Below are positions 1-9,007 of a stretch of 64,000 bases of DNA, piece by piece. The notes under the pieces were generated by a model that saw nothing but the letters and a program-made list of their open reading frames with translations, was not told the DNA's origin and made no database searches. Source of the stretch: Pedobacter panaciterrae (GTDB lineage Bacteria; Bacteroidota; Bacteroidia; Sphingobacteriales; Sphingobacteriaceae); the NCBI RefSeq assembly GCF_001636695.1, contig NZ_LGEL01000008.1, positions 124,001-188,000 of the forward strand, written 5' to 3'. Numbering within the stretch: position 1 is the first letter of the stretch; every line of letters starts with the position of its first letter. The position numbers and the translations under genes were made by a program.

Positions 1-1
1 T

Positions 2-781
2 ACTCCTCTTGTACTTTCGGTACACACCATTGTATCTATGGACTTTGCAACTTCAGTAATTCCAGGATGGCATACTACAATTTTCCCCCCTTATTTCGTA
101 GCAGGGGCGATCTTCTCTGGATTTGCGATGGTATTAACCTTATTATTGGTTGCTCGTAAAGTATTAGGTCTTGAGAACTACATCACCATGTTCCACATTG
201 AGTCGATGAATAAGATCATCATTTTAACAGGATCCATTGTTGGTGTTGCTTACTTAACAGAATTCTTCATTGCCTGGTATTCAGGCTCTGAATATGAGCA
301 ATATGCTTTCATCAACCGTTCAACAGGACCTTACTGGTGGGCATACTGGATGATGATGACATGTAACGTAATTTCTCCGCAGTTGTTATGGTTCAAAAAG
401 ATCCGTACCAGTATTGCAGCTACCTGGATTTTATCTATTGTAGTGAATATAGGTATGTGGTTTGAGCGTTTCGTAATCATCGTAACTTCATTACACCGTG
501 ATTATCTACCATCGAGCTGGGCTATGTTCTATCCATCTTGGGTTGACGTAAGTGTGTTCGTAGGATCTATAGGTGTATTCTTTACCTTGTTCTTATTATT
601 CTTAAGAGTGTTACCTTCTATTGCTATTGCAGAGGTTAAGTTACTACTTAAGAGTGCTAGTGAGCAAGCTAAATTAGAGCAGATTAAAGAAGGGCATCTT
701 GAAAAAGAACATGTAACAGAATACATTGAGTCTTTAGAGAAATTTGATAGTGTTAAACAAGAAGATTACGCAAAAATATAA
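2..781 (+). CDS. actC: Alternative complex III subunit ActC (NrfD-like), 5' truncated by window edge
   Basis: Integral membrane quinol-oxidising subunit of alternative complex III (ACIII), of the NrfD/polysulfide reductase membrane subunit family. The frame is open to the window edge, so the first Met at base 38 is internal; 259 C-terminal residues are visible of a protein usually over 400. Several hydrophobic segments are seen, including one around [16 protein letters not shown] and a run ending in FLLFLRVLP, then a charged cytoplasmic tail. It is followed two bases later by actD, and actD-actE-actF follow in the canonical ACIII order. The iron-sulfur subunits ActA/ActB should lie just left of the window (inference). 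High confidence in family and context. Confidence 0.93.
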   Translation, partial: TPLVLSVHTIVSMDFATSVIPGWHTTIFPPYFVAGAIFSGFAMVLTLLLVARKVLGLENYITMFHIESMNKIIILTGSIVGVAYLTEFFIAWYSGSEYEQYAFINRSTGPYWWAYWMMMTCNVISPQLLWFKKIRTSIAATWILSIVVNIGMWFERFVIIVTSLHRDYLPSSWAMFYPSWVDVSVFVGSIGVFFTLFLLFLRVLPSIAIAEVKLLLKSASEQAKLEQIKEGHLEKEHVTEYIESLEKFDSVKQEDYAKI

Positions 782-783
782 CA

Positions 784-1320
784 ATGAATAATATCAAATA
801 TATTTTAGGCAGTTTTGGTGATCCTGATGAAATGATGCATGGAATTCAAAAATTGCAGGATAATAACATTAAGATACATGATGTTTATACACCGATGCCA
901 ATCCACGGTATCGAGGCAAAGCTTGGTGTTAAACGTTCAAGGTTGGATATAGCAGCTTTCTTTTTTGGAATTACTGGTACAATGACCATGTTGTCGTTCG
1001 TGTACTTTGCTGCAGCGTATGATTGGCCAATTAATATTGGTGGTAAACCGCATTTTGCATTACCGGATTTTATTCCAATTACGTTTGAGCTTACCATTTT
1101 GTTTTGTGCTTTTGGCCTGGTTGGTTCTTATTATGCTTCGACCCATTTATTTCCGGGAAGAGCTCCAAGGGTAATGGACTTAAGAGCAACTGATGACAGG
1201 TTTATTATTGCCATTGATGCAAAAGAAAATGCTGAGCACAGTAAGATAGATGATTTATTAAAAGAAGCTGGTGCTTTAGAAGTAAAGTATAATGAAAGGA
1301 AGTATGTTAGCTATGAATAG
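784..1320 (+). CDS. actD: Alternative complex III subunit ActD (DUF3341)
   Basis: Small membrane subunit of ACIII, 178 residues. An N-terminal soluble alpha/beta part (about 1-55, starting MNNIKYILGSFGDPDEM) precedes two transmembrane helices (about 58-80 and 100-122) and a short C-terminal soluble part. This is the DUF3341 layout. It starts two bases after actC and its end overlaps or abuts actE, so translation is probably coupled. Its exact role in the complex is structural and not deducible from the sequence. Confidence 0.92.
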   Translation: MNNIKYILGSFGDPDEMMHGIQKLQDNNIKIHDVYTPMPIHGIEAKLGVKRSRLDIAAFFFGITGTMTMLSFVYFAAAYDWPINIGGKPHFALPDFIPITFELTILFCAFGLVGSYYASTHLFPGRAPRVMDLRATDDRFIIAIDAKENAEHSKIDDLLKEAGALEVKYNERKYVSYE

Positions 1321-1903
1321 GAATAAAGTAGTTTTAACCTCGTTTTGTATTCTTGCCACCGCTGTTATTTTTTCAGCATGCAGAGATAAACGTAGTACGG
1401 GTTTAGAATACGCAAGGAATATGTATGACCCGATTGCTTATAATCCGGATCAGCCAAATAAGAACTTTGCAAATGGACAAACCGCACAGACTCCACCAAA
1501 GCACACTGCTCCGGTTGGATTTGTTGAAGAAGATATTTATCCAAATACGAAAGAAGGTTATGAGGAAGCTGGTGTTAAATTGATAAGCAGTTTACCAGTA
1601 ACTGAGCAGAATCTTTTACAAGGACAGCATTTATTTAATGCATTTTGTTCACCGTGCCACGGTAAAGAAGGCGACGGACAAGGTCATCTTGTCAAATTGG
1701 AAAAAATTAATGGTGTTCCATCGTTTCATGATCCTGAGAAAACCTCATCAAGAGGAGGTCTGATGAAAGATCTATCCGCAGGTAAGATTTATCATACAAT
1801 TAAATATGGTGTTAACATGATGGGTTCATACGCATCACAATTATCACCAGAAGAGAGATGGAAAGTAGTACTTTATGTACAACAATTACAAAAAGCAAAA
1901 TAG
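1313..1903 (+). CDS. actE: Alternative complex III monoheme cytochrome c ActE (lipoprotein)
   Basis: Membrane-anchored c-type cytochrome that carries electrons from ACIII to the oxidase. One CxxCH heme motif (FCSPCHGKEGDGQG, Cys112/Cys115/His116 in my numbering) and downstream Met residues as candidate axial ligands (GVNMMGSYASQL). The start is uncertain: in-frame ATGs lie at 1292, 1304 and 1313. I chose 1313 because it gives a compact lipoprotein signal (MNRNK, hydrophobic run, then FSAC with lipid-modified Cys23), with GGAAG 10 bases upstream. The gene overlaps the last bases of actD. Product about 196 residues. Confidence 0.92.
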   Translation: MNRNKVVLTSFCILATAVIFSACRDKRSTGLEYARNMYDPIAYNPDQPNKNFANGQTAQTPPKHTAPVGFVEEDIYPNTKEGYEEAGVKLISSLPVTEQNLLQGQHLFNAFCSPCHGKEGDGQGHLVKLEKINGVPSFHDPEKTSSRGGLMKDLSAGKIYHTIKYGVNMMGSYASQLSPEERWKVVLYVQQLQKAK

Positions 1904-1917
1904 AAAAGAAGAAATAA

Positions 1918-3132
1918 ATGGGAACTCATAATTATAATTTAACTGAGCAGTTTGAGTTTACAGGTAAAGCAAAGAACCTAAGCATAATCGCTATAGTAAT
2001 AGGATTATTGGCTATAGGTTATGGCTTTTCGGCTGAGGCGCTTCATGAGCGTACTTTTGCCAACCTGTTATTAATGGCTTATTACTTCGCTTGTGTCTGC
2101 ATGTCAGGCGCGTTCTTTTTAGCTGTTCAATTTGTAGCACAGGCAGGTTGGTCTGCTTCTATACTACGTGTACCTCAGGCAATGGCTAAGGCGCTACCAA
2201 TTGCGGTAGTGATTTTAATTGCTGTTATGGCTGCGGGTTTATATACTCACAATTTATATCATCACTGGAATGCTCCTGGACTAACTGATCCTAAGAGTGA
2301 AAACTTTGATAAATTAATACAAGGTAAGTCTGCATTTTTAAACGTGCCCTTCTTCATGGCTCGTCAGGTAATCTTCCTGGGCGTGTATAGCATTTTTGCA
2401 TTATTACTTGCTAGATTGTCTAATAATGAAGATTTAGAAGGTGGTTTAAATTCGTACAGAAAAAGCTTCAAATATTCATGTGTATTTCTTGTGATCTACG
2501 GATTTACTACACCTATATTTGCTTTTGATACGGTGATGTCACTTGAAGCACATTGGTTCTCTACAATGTTTGGTTGGTACAACTTTGCAGCAATGTGGGT
2601 TAGCAGTTTAGCAACTATAGCTGTTATTATTATCTTGTTGAGAAAATCAGGCTATATGGCTTGGGTAAACAATAGTCACTTACATAATTTAGGTCAGTTT
2701 ATCTTTGGTTTCTCTATATTCTGGACTTATGTATGGTTTGCTCAATTCTTGCTTATCTACTATGCAAATATGCCAGAGGAAACTGTATATTTTTACAAAA
2801 GATTTGATAACTATGAGTTCTGGTTTTACCTGAATTTGATTTTAAACTTCCTTGCCCCGTTATTACTGTTAATGGACAGAGATAATAAGAGACAAGAAAA
2901 TATTTTATTAACAGTGTCGATCATTGTCTTATGTGGTCACTGGGTTGATTATTACCAAATGATTATGCCAGGTACTGTTGAAGAACACCATGGTTTTGGT
3001 ATTATTGAAATTGGTACAGCAGTAGGTTTTGTAGGATTGTTTACCTTTACGGTTTTAAACGGATTAAGCAAGAAGCCTTTGATTGCAAAAAACCATCCAT
3101 TTTTACAAGAAAGTTTAAATCACCATTTGTAA
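1918..3132 (+). CDS. actF: Alternative complex III quinone-binding subunit ActF
   Basis: Polytopic membrane protein of 404 residues with about ten hydrophobic segments, related to ActC/NrfD. It is the second large membrane subunit of ACIII. The order actC-actD-actE-actF and the small gap after actE (14 bases) support an operon. A start at 1918 (MGTHNYNLTEQFEF) fits homologues, in which a short soluble N-terminus precedes the first helix. The 68 bases to the next gene contain no obvious terminator, so read-through into coxB is likely. Confidence 0.9.
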   Translation: MGTHNYNLTEQFEFTGKAKNLSIIAIVIGLLAIGYGFSAEALHERTFANLLLMAYYFACVCMSGAFFLAVQFVAQAGWSASILRVPQAMAKALPIAVVILIAVMAAGLYTHNLYHHWNAPGLTDPKSENFDKLIQGKSAFLNVPFFMARQVIFLGVYSIFALLLARLSNNEDLEGGLNSYRKSFKYSCVFLVIYGFTTPIFAFDTVMSLEAHWFSTMFGWYNFAAMWVSSLATIAVIIILLRKSGYMAWVNNSHLHNLGQFIFGFSIFWTYVWFAQFLLIYYANMPEETVYFYKRFDNYEFWFYLNLILNFLAPLLLLMDRDNKRQENILLTVSIIVLCGHWVDYYQMIMPGTVEEHHGFGIIEIGTAVGFVGLFTFTVLNGLSKKPLIAKNHPFLQESLNHHL

Positions 3133-3200
3133 TAGGTGATCTGGATAGGATATAATAAATAATAGTATAATAGAAGTACAGTGTTACTACTTTTAAGGAA

Positions 3201-4427
3201 ATGAGTCTAAGAAAATTAATAAGTAATAAAACAATAGCGGCACTAGCAGTGATTGTAACTGCATTTGCAAATACGAGCGCCTTTGCACAGGCGGCCGCTG
3301 CAACCGCTGAGAAACCTGTTGATATGGGGCCGGTTTATAAAACCGCAACGTTCTATGTTCTTGCATTTTTACTGGTTTGCTTATTTGTAGCAATAGTTGG
3401 TAAGGCATTAAAGGTTTATGAGTTGACCCGTGAGGCTCAAGATAAACCAAAAGGAATTAACTGGGATGCAATAAACGGAGGTTTATTCGCCTTATTCCTT
3501 ATTGTAGGTTTATATGGAGTATATTGGGAATACACGGTTCATGGAAACATGATCTTACCTGAGGCGGCGTCTGAGCATGGTAAGAAGATCGATCAGATGT
3601 TCAATATAACATTGATTCTTACGACTATCGTTTTCATTGTTACACATATTCTTTTATTTGCTTTTGCTTACTTCTATAAGCACAGTGGAAAAAGAAAAGC
3701 TTATTACTATCCTCATAATAATACTATCGAGCGTATCTGGACTATTATTCCAGCTTTAGTTTTAACTGTTCTTGTACTTATGGGATTCCTTACCTGGAGA
3801 TCTATATTTTATAAAGTTGAAGATCCTAATAACAAACCTATCAGTATTGAGATTACTTCGTCTCAGTTTGCATGGGCAATTCGTTATGCAGGTGCTGACG
3901 GTGTAGTGGGATTGAAAAACTATAAATTAATTACCTCAGACAATGCTTTGGGAATTGATTTTAAAGATAAAAAGACATTGGATGATCAACTTGCCGAAGT
4001 AATGGTTATTCCAGTTAATAAACCGGTTCGTTTGATTCTTACCAGTAAAGACGTTATCCATAGTTTTTATATGCCACACTTTAGAGTTCAATTGAACACT
4101 GTACCAGGTATGACATCTTATTTTGAGTTCACTCCTACGATTACTACTGAGGAGATGAAAGCTAAAACAAATGACCCTAAATTTAAATATTTGTTCTTAT
4201 GTAATAAGATTTGTGGTGATGGTCACTACAAAATGCAGAGAGAGGTTAAAGTTGTTTCACAAGCCGAATATGATGCATGGGTTGCTGAATTACCAACATA
4301 TCTGACTGACGATTTAAGGAAGCAATTTAATTTGCCTGTGGCTTCGGCTCCTGCAACTGAACCAGCTGCTGCAGCTGCGAAAGATACTTCTGCAGTTAAA
4401 ACGAATCAAATAGCTTTAAAAAAATAA
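3201..4427 (+). CDS. coxB: Cytochrome c oxidase subunit II (CuA)
   Basis: Oxidase subunit that accepts electrons from cytochrome c through the binuclear CuA centre. A signal peptide (1-29, ending AFAQ) is followed by about four hydrophobic segments (roughly 48-68, 92-112, 138-160, 180-198). The periplasmic cupredoxin domain follows. CuA ligands are visible: His in DVIHSFYMPHF, and LCNKICGDGHYKM with two Cys, a Glu-equivalent position, His and Met. Classical subunit II has two helices, so the N-terminal membrane part is extended. An Ala/Pro-rich tail ends the protein. It lies between actF and coxA in the same orientation. Confidence 0.95.
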   Translation: MSLRKLISNKTIAALAVIVTAFANTSAFAQAAAATAEKPVDMGPVYKTATFYVLAFLLVCLFVAIVGKALKVYELTREAQDKPKGINWDAINGGLFALFLIVGLYGVYWEYTVHGNMILPEAASEHGKKIDQMFNITLILTTIVFIVTHILLFAFAYFYKHSGKRKAYYYPHNNTIERIWTIIPALVLTVLVLMGFLTWRSIFYKVEDPNNKPISIEITSSQFAWAIRYAGADGVVGLKNYKLITSDNALGIDFKDKKTLDDQLAEVMVIPVNKPVRLILTSKDVIHSFYMPHFRVQLNTVPGMTSYFEFTPTITTEEMKAKTNDPKFKYLFLCNKICGDGHYKMQREVKVVSQAEYDAWVAELPTYLTDDLRKQFNLPVASAPATEPAAAAAKDTSAVKTNQIALKK

Positions 4428-4447
4428 CAATACTGGAATAGCACATT

Positions 4448-6340
4448 ATGTCAACTATATCATTACACGATACACATAACCACGATAGCCATGATGATCA
4501 TGGTCATCACAAAGAGACTTTTTTAACGAAGTACGTCTTTAGTCAGGATCACAAGATGATCGCTAAGCAGTTCTTGATAACTGGTATTATCATGGCTGTT
4601 ATAGCAATGGGCTTATCTATATTGTTCCGTATACAATTAGCCTGGCCGGACAAAAGTTTCCCTCTTTTAGAAACATTTTTAGGTAAATGGGCTGAAGGTG
4701 GAAGAATTAAACCAGACTTTTATCTGGCATTAGTTACCATACATGGTACCATTATGGTATTCTTTGTATTAACAGCTGGTTTAAGTGGTACTTTTAGTAA
4801 CTTATTGATCCCACTTCAAATTGGAGCAAGGGATATGGCTTCTCCTTTCCTTAACATGCTTTCATACTGGTTCTTCTTTACTGCTTGTGTGATCATGATG
4901 AGTTCGTTCTTTATACAAACCGGACCAGCGAGTGCGGGATGGACGGTTTATCCGCCATTATCTGCTTTGCCAACTGCAATTAGCGGTTCTGGTTTAGGTA
5001 TGACTTTGTGGTTAATTAGTATGGTACTTTTCGTTGCGTCGTCTTTAATGGGTGGTATTAACTATGTTAGTACTATCCTAAATATGCGTACTAAAGGAAT
5101 GGATTTATGGAAAATGCCATTAACAATCTGGGCATTTTTCTTAACGGCTATTTTAGGTATCTTATCTTTCCCTGTATTAGTTGCAGGTGTTGTGTTATTG
5201 GTATTTGACCGCAGCTTTGGAACAAGTTTCTACCTTTCTGACATAGTTATGGGTACTCAAGTATTGCCAAATGAAGGTGGATCGCCAATTTTATGGCAAC
5301 ACTTATTCTGGTTCCTTGGTCACCCTGAGGTATATATCGTAATTATGCCAGCGATGGGATTGTCTTCAGAGATCATGTCTGTGAATTCAAGAAAACCAAT
5401 TTTCGGTTACCATGCGATGATTTATTCATTAATCGGTATTACTATATTGTCATTCATCGTTTGGGGTCACCACATGTTTGTAACGGGTATGAATCCTTTA
5501 CTAGGCGGTGTGTTTATGATTACAACTTTGATTATTGCTGTTCCTTCGGCAGTAAAAACATTCAACTGGCTGGCTACATTATGGAGAGGTAACATTAGAT
5601 TTACCCCAGCTATGTTGTTTGCTATTGGTATGGTATCTTTCTTTATCTCTGGTGGATTAACTGGTATATTTTTAGGTAATGCATCATTAGATATTAACTT
5701 ACATGATACCTACTTTGTTATTGCTCACTTCCACTTAGTAATGGGATCTGCTGCAATATTTGGTATGCTTGCAGGCGTTTATCATTACTTCCCTAAAATG
5801 TTTGGAAGGTTAATGAGTAGTAAACTTGGTTATTTACACTTCTGGATAACATTTATCTGTGCTTACTTAGTGTTCTTCCCATTACACTTCTTGGGACTTG
5901 ATGGAGTTCCTCGCCGTTATTATGCATTCACTGAGTTTGAATTTATGCAGAAATGGGTTACGGTAAATATTTTAGTTACGTGGTCTGCAATTATAGCAGC
6001 CATGGCTCAAGTAGCATTCTTATTTAACTTCTTCTATTCTATATTTAAAGGTAAGGTATCATCTCAAAACCCTTGGGGCGCAAATACATTAGAGTGGACT
6101 ACTCCTGTTGAGCGTTTACATGGTAACTGGCCAGGTGAGATTCCAACTGTTTATCGTTGGCCATATGACTATAGTAAGCCAGGAGCTGAGGAAGATTTTA
6201 TTCCTCAAACGGTTCCTTTCTCTCAAACTATGAGCTCAAATATGCCTCATGATTTTGAAGGAAACGCTGAAGCTGAGCGTATACAGAGAGAATGGGAAGA
6301 GAAAGAAGAAACTGCAGCAGGCAAAACAAAATTAGACTAG
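4448..6340 (+). CDS. coxA: Cytochrome c oxidase subunit I (heme-copper catalytic subunit)
   Basis: Catalytic subunit of the proton-pumping oxidase, 630 residues, about twelve transmembrane helices. Hallmarks: His of the low-spin heme in VTIHGTIMVFF; WFLGHPEVYIVI with the CuB His and cross-linked Tyr; WGHHMFVTG with two CuB His; and DTYFVIAHFHLVMG with both heme ligands. HPEVY with the Tyr marks an A-type oxidase. The N-terminus is His/Asp-rich (seven His in the first 21 residues) and a Glu/Arg-rich tail follows the last helix. It lies 20 bases after coxB and is followed by a terminator. Confidence 0.97.
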   Translation: MSTISLHDTHNHDSHDDHGHHKETFLTKYVFSQDHKMIAKQFLITGIIMAVIAMGLSILFRIQLAWPDKSFPLLETFLGKWAEGGRIKPDFYLALVTIHGTIMVFFVLTAGLSGTFSNLLIPLQIGARDMASPFLNMLSYWFFFTACVIMMSSFFIQTGPASAGWTVYPPLSALPTAISGSGLGMTLWLISMVLFVASSLMGGINYVSTILNMRTKGMDLWKMPLTIWAFFLTAILGILSFPVLVAGVVLLVFDRSFGTSFYLSDIVMGTQVLPNEGGSPILWQHLFWFLGHPEVYIVIMPAMGLSSEIMSVNSRKPIFGYHAMIYSLIGITILSFIVWGHHMFVTGMNPLLGGVFMITTLIIAVPSAVKTFNWLATLWRGNIRFTPAMLFAIGMVSFFISGGLTGIFLGNASLDINLHDTYFVIAHFHLVMGSAAIFGMLAGVYHYFPKMFGRLMSSKLGYLHFWITFICAYLVFFPLHFLGLDGVPRRYYAFTEFEFMQKWVTVNILVTWSAIIAAMAQVAFLFNFFYSIFKGKVSSQNPWGANTLEWTTPVERLHGNWPGEIPTVYRWPYDYSKPGAEEDFIPQTVPFSQTMSSNMPHDFEGNAEAERIQREWEEKEETAAGKTKLD

Positions 6341-6359
6341 CATATAGTTTATAATATGA

Positions 6360-6409
6360 TGGGGTATCTGCAGTAGGTAAATACTTACAACAGATACCTC
6401 ATTTTTTTT
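6360..6409 (+). terminator. Rho-independent terminator after coxA
   Basis: An 11-bp stem (6360-6370 pairing with 6391-6401, one G-T pair) with a 20-base loop, followed at once by eight T (6402-6409). It separates the actCDEF-coxBA transcript from the heme A synthase gene starting at 6426. Confidence 0.75.
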
Positions 6410-6425
6410 AAATCTAATACACACC

Positions 6426-7490
6426 ATGGTTCCTAAATCTGAGAAGAGATTTATCAGGCTAAACCTTATAACGATAGTTGTAACCTTATTGCTAATTTTA
6501 GCAGGGGGGATAGTACGTAGTACAGGATCTGGTATGGGTTGTCCGGATTGGCCAAAGTGTTTTGATCAATATGTACCCCCAACTTCGGCTTCGCAATTAC
6601 CTGCTGATTACAAAGAAAAGTACGTAGCTGAACGTGTTGTTAAGAATGAACGTTTCGCTAAAACACTAGATAAATTAGGGAAAGGGCACCTTGCAGATAG
6701 CATAAGACATGATGATTCAATCTTGCAGCCTGAGACTTTTAATGTAGCTAAAACCTGGACTGAATATCTAAATCGATTAATGGGTGCAGCAACAGGTTTT
6801 TTACTATTGGGTTTGGTCGTTTATTCTTTTGCCTATCGTAAGACAGCAAAGCGTATAGTTGTGCTAAGCTGTCTTAATCTTGTTGTGGTAGCTTTCCAAG
6901 CATGGTTGGGATCAATAGTTGTTTCTACTAATCTTGTGCCATGGATAGTTACGGTACACATGTTATTAGCTTTAGTAATCCTGGCCATATTGGTTTATAC
7001 TTATAATTATGCACAGCAGATGCATAAAGCTGTAACTATAGTTATGGCTAAGGTCGTATGGTTGAAGGTTTTAATTTTTTTGGCCATAATAGTAAGTGTA
7101 TTGCAAATTGTTTTGGGAACGGAAGTAAGGGAGGCTGTTGATGCAGTTTCAAAAGCTTTAATGTATAATGATCGTGAAAGCTGGTTATCCAGGGTTGGCA
7201 AGATCTTTTCTTATCACAGAGATTCTGCAATGATTGTTTTAATATTGAACATTATCATATATAAGCTTGTTAAGGACAGATTTAATGGTAAGGCCACAGC
7301 TTTAATGGTGGCTAATTCTATAGCTGTTGTTTTGATTATTCAGATACTATCTGGATTAATATTATCGAACTTTGCATTGCCACCTTACGCTCAGGCATTA
7401 CACATTTTATTTTCAACCTTACTATTTAGTCTGCAATACTATCTGTATTTATTGGTTTACAAAACAGATACTTACAATCAAGAGCATTAA
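6426..7490 (+). CDS. ctaA: Heme A synthase (COX15/CtaA family)
   Basis: Converts heme O to heme A by oxidising the C8 methyl group, providing the oxidase cofactor. 354 residues, eight hydrophobic helices in two four-helix bundles. Seen: GSGMGCPDWPKC, with the paired periplasmic cysteines (Cys39, Cys45) typical of loop 1; VTVHMLL, SYHRDSA and QALHILFS carrying three conserved His. The fourth His, expected in an E-x-x-H-R motif, is replaced: here Glu113-Tyr-Leu-Asn116-Arg117. It is followed by ctaB, the preceding enzyme of the pathway, with an 11-base gap. Confidence 0.92.
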   Translation: MVPKSEKRFIRLNLITIVVTLLLILAGGIVRSTGSGMGCPDWPKCFDQYVPPTSASQLPADYKEKYVAERVVKNERFAKTLDKLGKGHLADSIRHDDSILQPETFNVAKTWTEYLNRLMGAATGFLLLGLVVYSFAYRKTAKRIVVLSCLNLVVVAFQAWLGSIVVSTNLVPWIVTVHMLLALVILAILVYTYNYAQQMHKAVTIVMAKVVWLKVLIFLAIIVSVLQIVLGTEVREAVDAVSKALMYNDRESWLSRVGKIFSYHRDSAMIVLILNIIIYKLVKDRFNGKATALMVANSIAVVLIIQILSGLILSNFALPPYAQALHILFSTLLFSLQYYLYLLVYKTDTYNQEH

Positions 7491-7501
7491 TTATATATAA
7501 T

Positions 7502-8380
7502 TTGAAACAGTTTCTAACAGATTTCTCCAAGCTCATTAAATTCAGACTTACCTTTCTGGTTGTGTTTTCTGCATCAGTTACTTTTTTAATTGGATCGCAG
7601 GTAGAAATAGCTGGAGTAGTTCCTGGGATAGACTGGACTAAATGGCTTATTCTAATAGCAGGGGGCTTCCTTGTTACATCTGCGGCTAATTGCTTCAATG
7701 AAGTAATTGAAGTTGATCTGGACAAGTTAATGACCAGGACTAAAGATCGGCCGATGCCGGCGGGACATATGACCACAGGCCAGGGACTGGTATCCGGATT
7801 GGTAATGGGAATGCTCGGAACGTGGCTACTAGGAAAACTAAATATAGAAACAGGATTATTGTCTGTGTTTTCGATATTTTTATACGCTTTTGCTTATACA
7901 CCATTAAAGCGAAAATCGCCAATTGCTGTATTTGTTGGTGCCATTCCAGGGGCGCTGCCTCCACTTATTGGTTATGTGGCTGCTCATGGTAAAATAGATG
8001 AAATTGCGGTTATACTTTTCTTTATACAGTTTGTATGGCAGTTTCCTCATTTCTGGTCTATTGCCTGGGTACTTGATGATGACTACAAAAAGGCAGGATT
8101 TAGATTACTGCCTACAACAAAGAGAGATAAGACCAGTGCATTTATAACATTTATCAGTACTTTAATCTTAATTCCGGTTAGTTTGCTGCCAACTTTCTAC
8201 GGATTTGGAGGCTATTATATTGCCGGAGTATCATTAATTGCAGGATTAGTATTTGCATGGCTGGCGTTTAAAATGTGGGTTAATATGGATTTGACAAGTG
8301 CAAGGAAGGTAATGTTTTGTTCTTTCTTCTATCTTCCATTAGTGCAAGTGATTTTATTTTTTGATTTTATAGCTAAATAA
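7502..8380 (+). CDS. ctaB: Heme O synthase (protoheme IX farnesyltransferase, UbiA family)
   Basis: Transfers farnesyl to heme B to make heme O, the CtaA substrate. 292 residues with about nine helices. The first Asp-rich motif is NCFNEVIEVDLDKLMTRTK followed by RPMPAG; YTPLKRKSP and the second loop FWSIAWVLDDDYKKAGFRL follow. The start codon is TTG at 7502: an in-frame TAA ends at 7501, and the next Met lies inside the first catalytic motif, so no ATG could give a full protein. MKQFLTDFSKLIKFRLTF is the usual family N-terminus. Confidence 0.94.
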   Translation: MKQFLTDFSKLIKFRLTFLVVFSASVTFLIGSQVEIAGVVPGIDWTKWLILIAGGFLVTSAANCFNEVIEVDLDKLMTRTKDRPMPAGHMTTGQGLVSGLVMGMLGTWLLGKLNIETGLLSVFSIFLYAFAYTPLKRKSPIAVFVGAIPGALPPLIGYVAAHGKIDEIAVILFFIQFVWQFPHFWSIAWVLDDDYKKAGFRLLPTTKRDKTSAFITFISTLILIPVSLLPTFYGFGGYYIAGVSLIAGLVFAWLAFKMWVNMDLTSARKVMFCSFFYLPLVQVILFFDFIAK

Positions 8381-8386
8381 TTTAAG

Positions 8387-8977
8387 ATGGTACACACATT
8401 AAATAAAGAGGATATCAACTCTGCGGCACCTATAGATACTAAACCTAAAAAGTTTGTTATCTGGTTGTTCGTGGTTTCCTCGACTATTATGTTTGGGGGT
8501 TGGACAAGTTATTATATTGTTTTTGCAGCCTCAAAAGGTAAAGGCCACGGTTTGGTACTGCCTGATGTTTTCATGTATAGTACGGCTGCATTAATAGGTA
8601 GCAGCATTTGCTTATTCCTTGCATCAAGAGCATTAAGGAATGGGCAAATTCAAAAGCAAAGAATGTTCCTGTGGTTTACTATTGCCCTTGGACTAGTATT
8701 TGGTTACCTGCAGGTAGAAGCATGGTCGAGCTTATATCACAGTGGAGCAGCAATGGTAAATAATAATGCTGCTATTTCTGTTATTTATGTAGTTTCCGGT
8801 TTCCACTTACTGCACATTTTCGCAGGTTTATGTATTGTATTGAATGCCCTAATTGGGGCTTATAAAGAGATGCCGATAGAAACGCGCAAGTACCGGATGG
8901 AAATTGCTTCTATATTTTGGCATTTTATAGATATATTATGGATATATCTGTATGTTTTTTTACTTTTGAACAGTTAG
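8387..8977 (+). CDS. Cytochrome c oxidase subunit III (first paralogue)
   Basis: Heme-copper oxidase subunit III family, 196 residues, five helices. The conserved helix carrying E-x-W (YLQVEAWSSLYHSG) and the two His-bearing helices (SGFHLLHIFAGL and IFWHFIDILWIYLYV) are intact. It lacks the two extra N-terminal helices of mitochondrial-type subunit III. It is a complete gene, not a fragment of the next one: both contain the full set of conserved blocks. Gap of six bases from ctaB. Confidence 0.9.
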   Translation: MVHTLNKEDINSAAPIDTKPKKFVIWLFVVSSTIMFGGWTSYYIVFAASKGKGHGLVLPDVFMYSTAALIGSSICLFLASRALRNGQIQKQRMFLWFTIALGLVFGYLQVEAWSSLYHSGAAMVNNNAAISVIYVVSGFHLLHIFAGLCIVLNALIGAYKEMPIETRKYRMEIASIFWHFIDILWIYLYVFLLLNS

Positions 8978-9007
8978 ATTTTTTAACAAACTATTACTAT
9001 TTACAAA

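Noticed and set aside
7426-7776. 116-residue minus-strand frame
   Set aside because: Shadow of ctaA/ctaB coding sequence; no start context and no domain.
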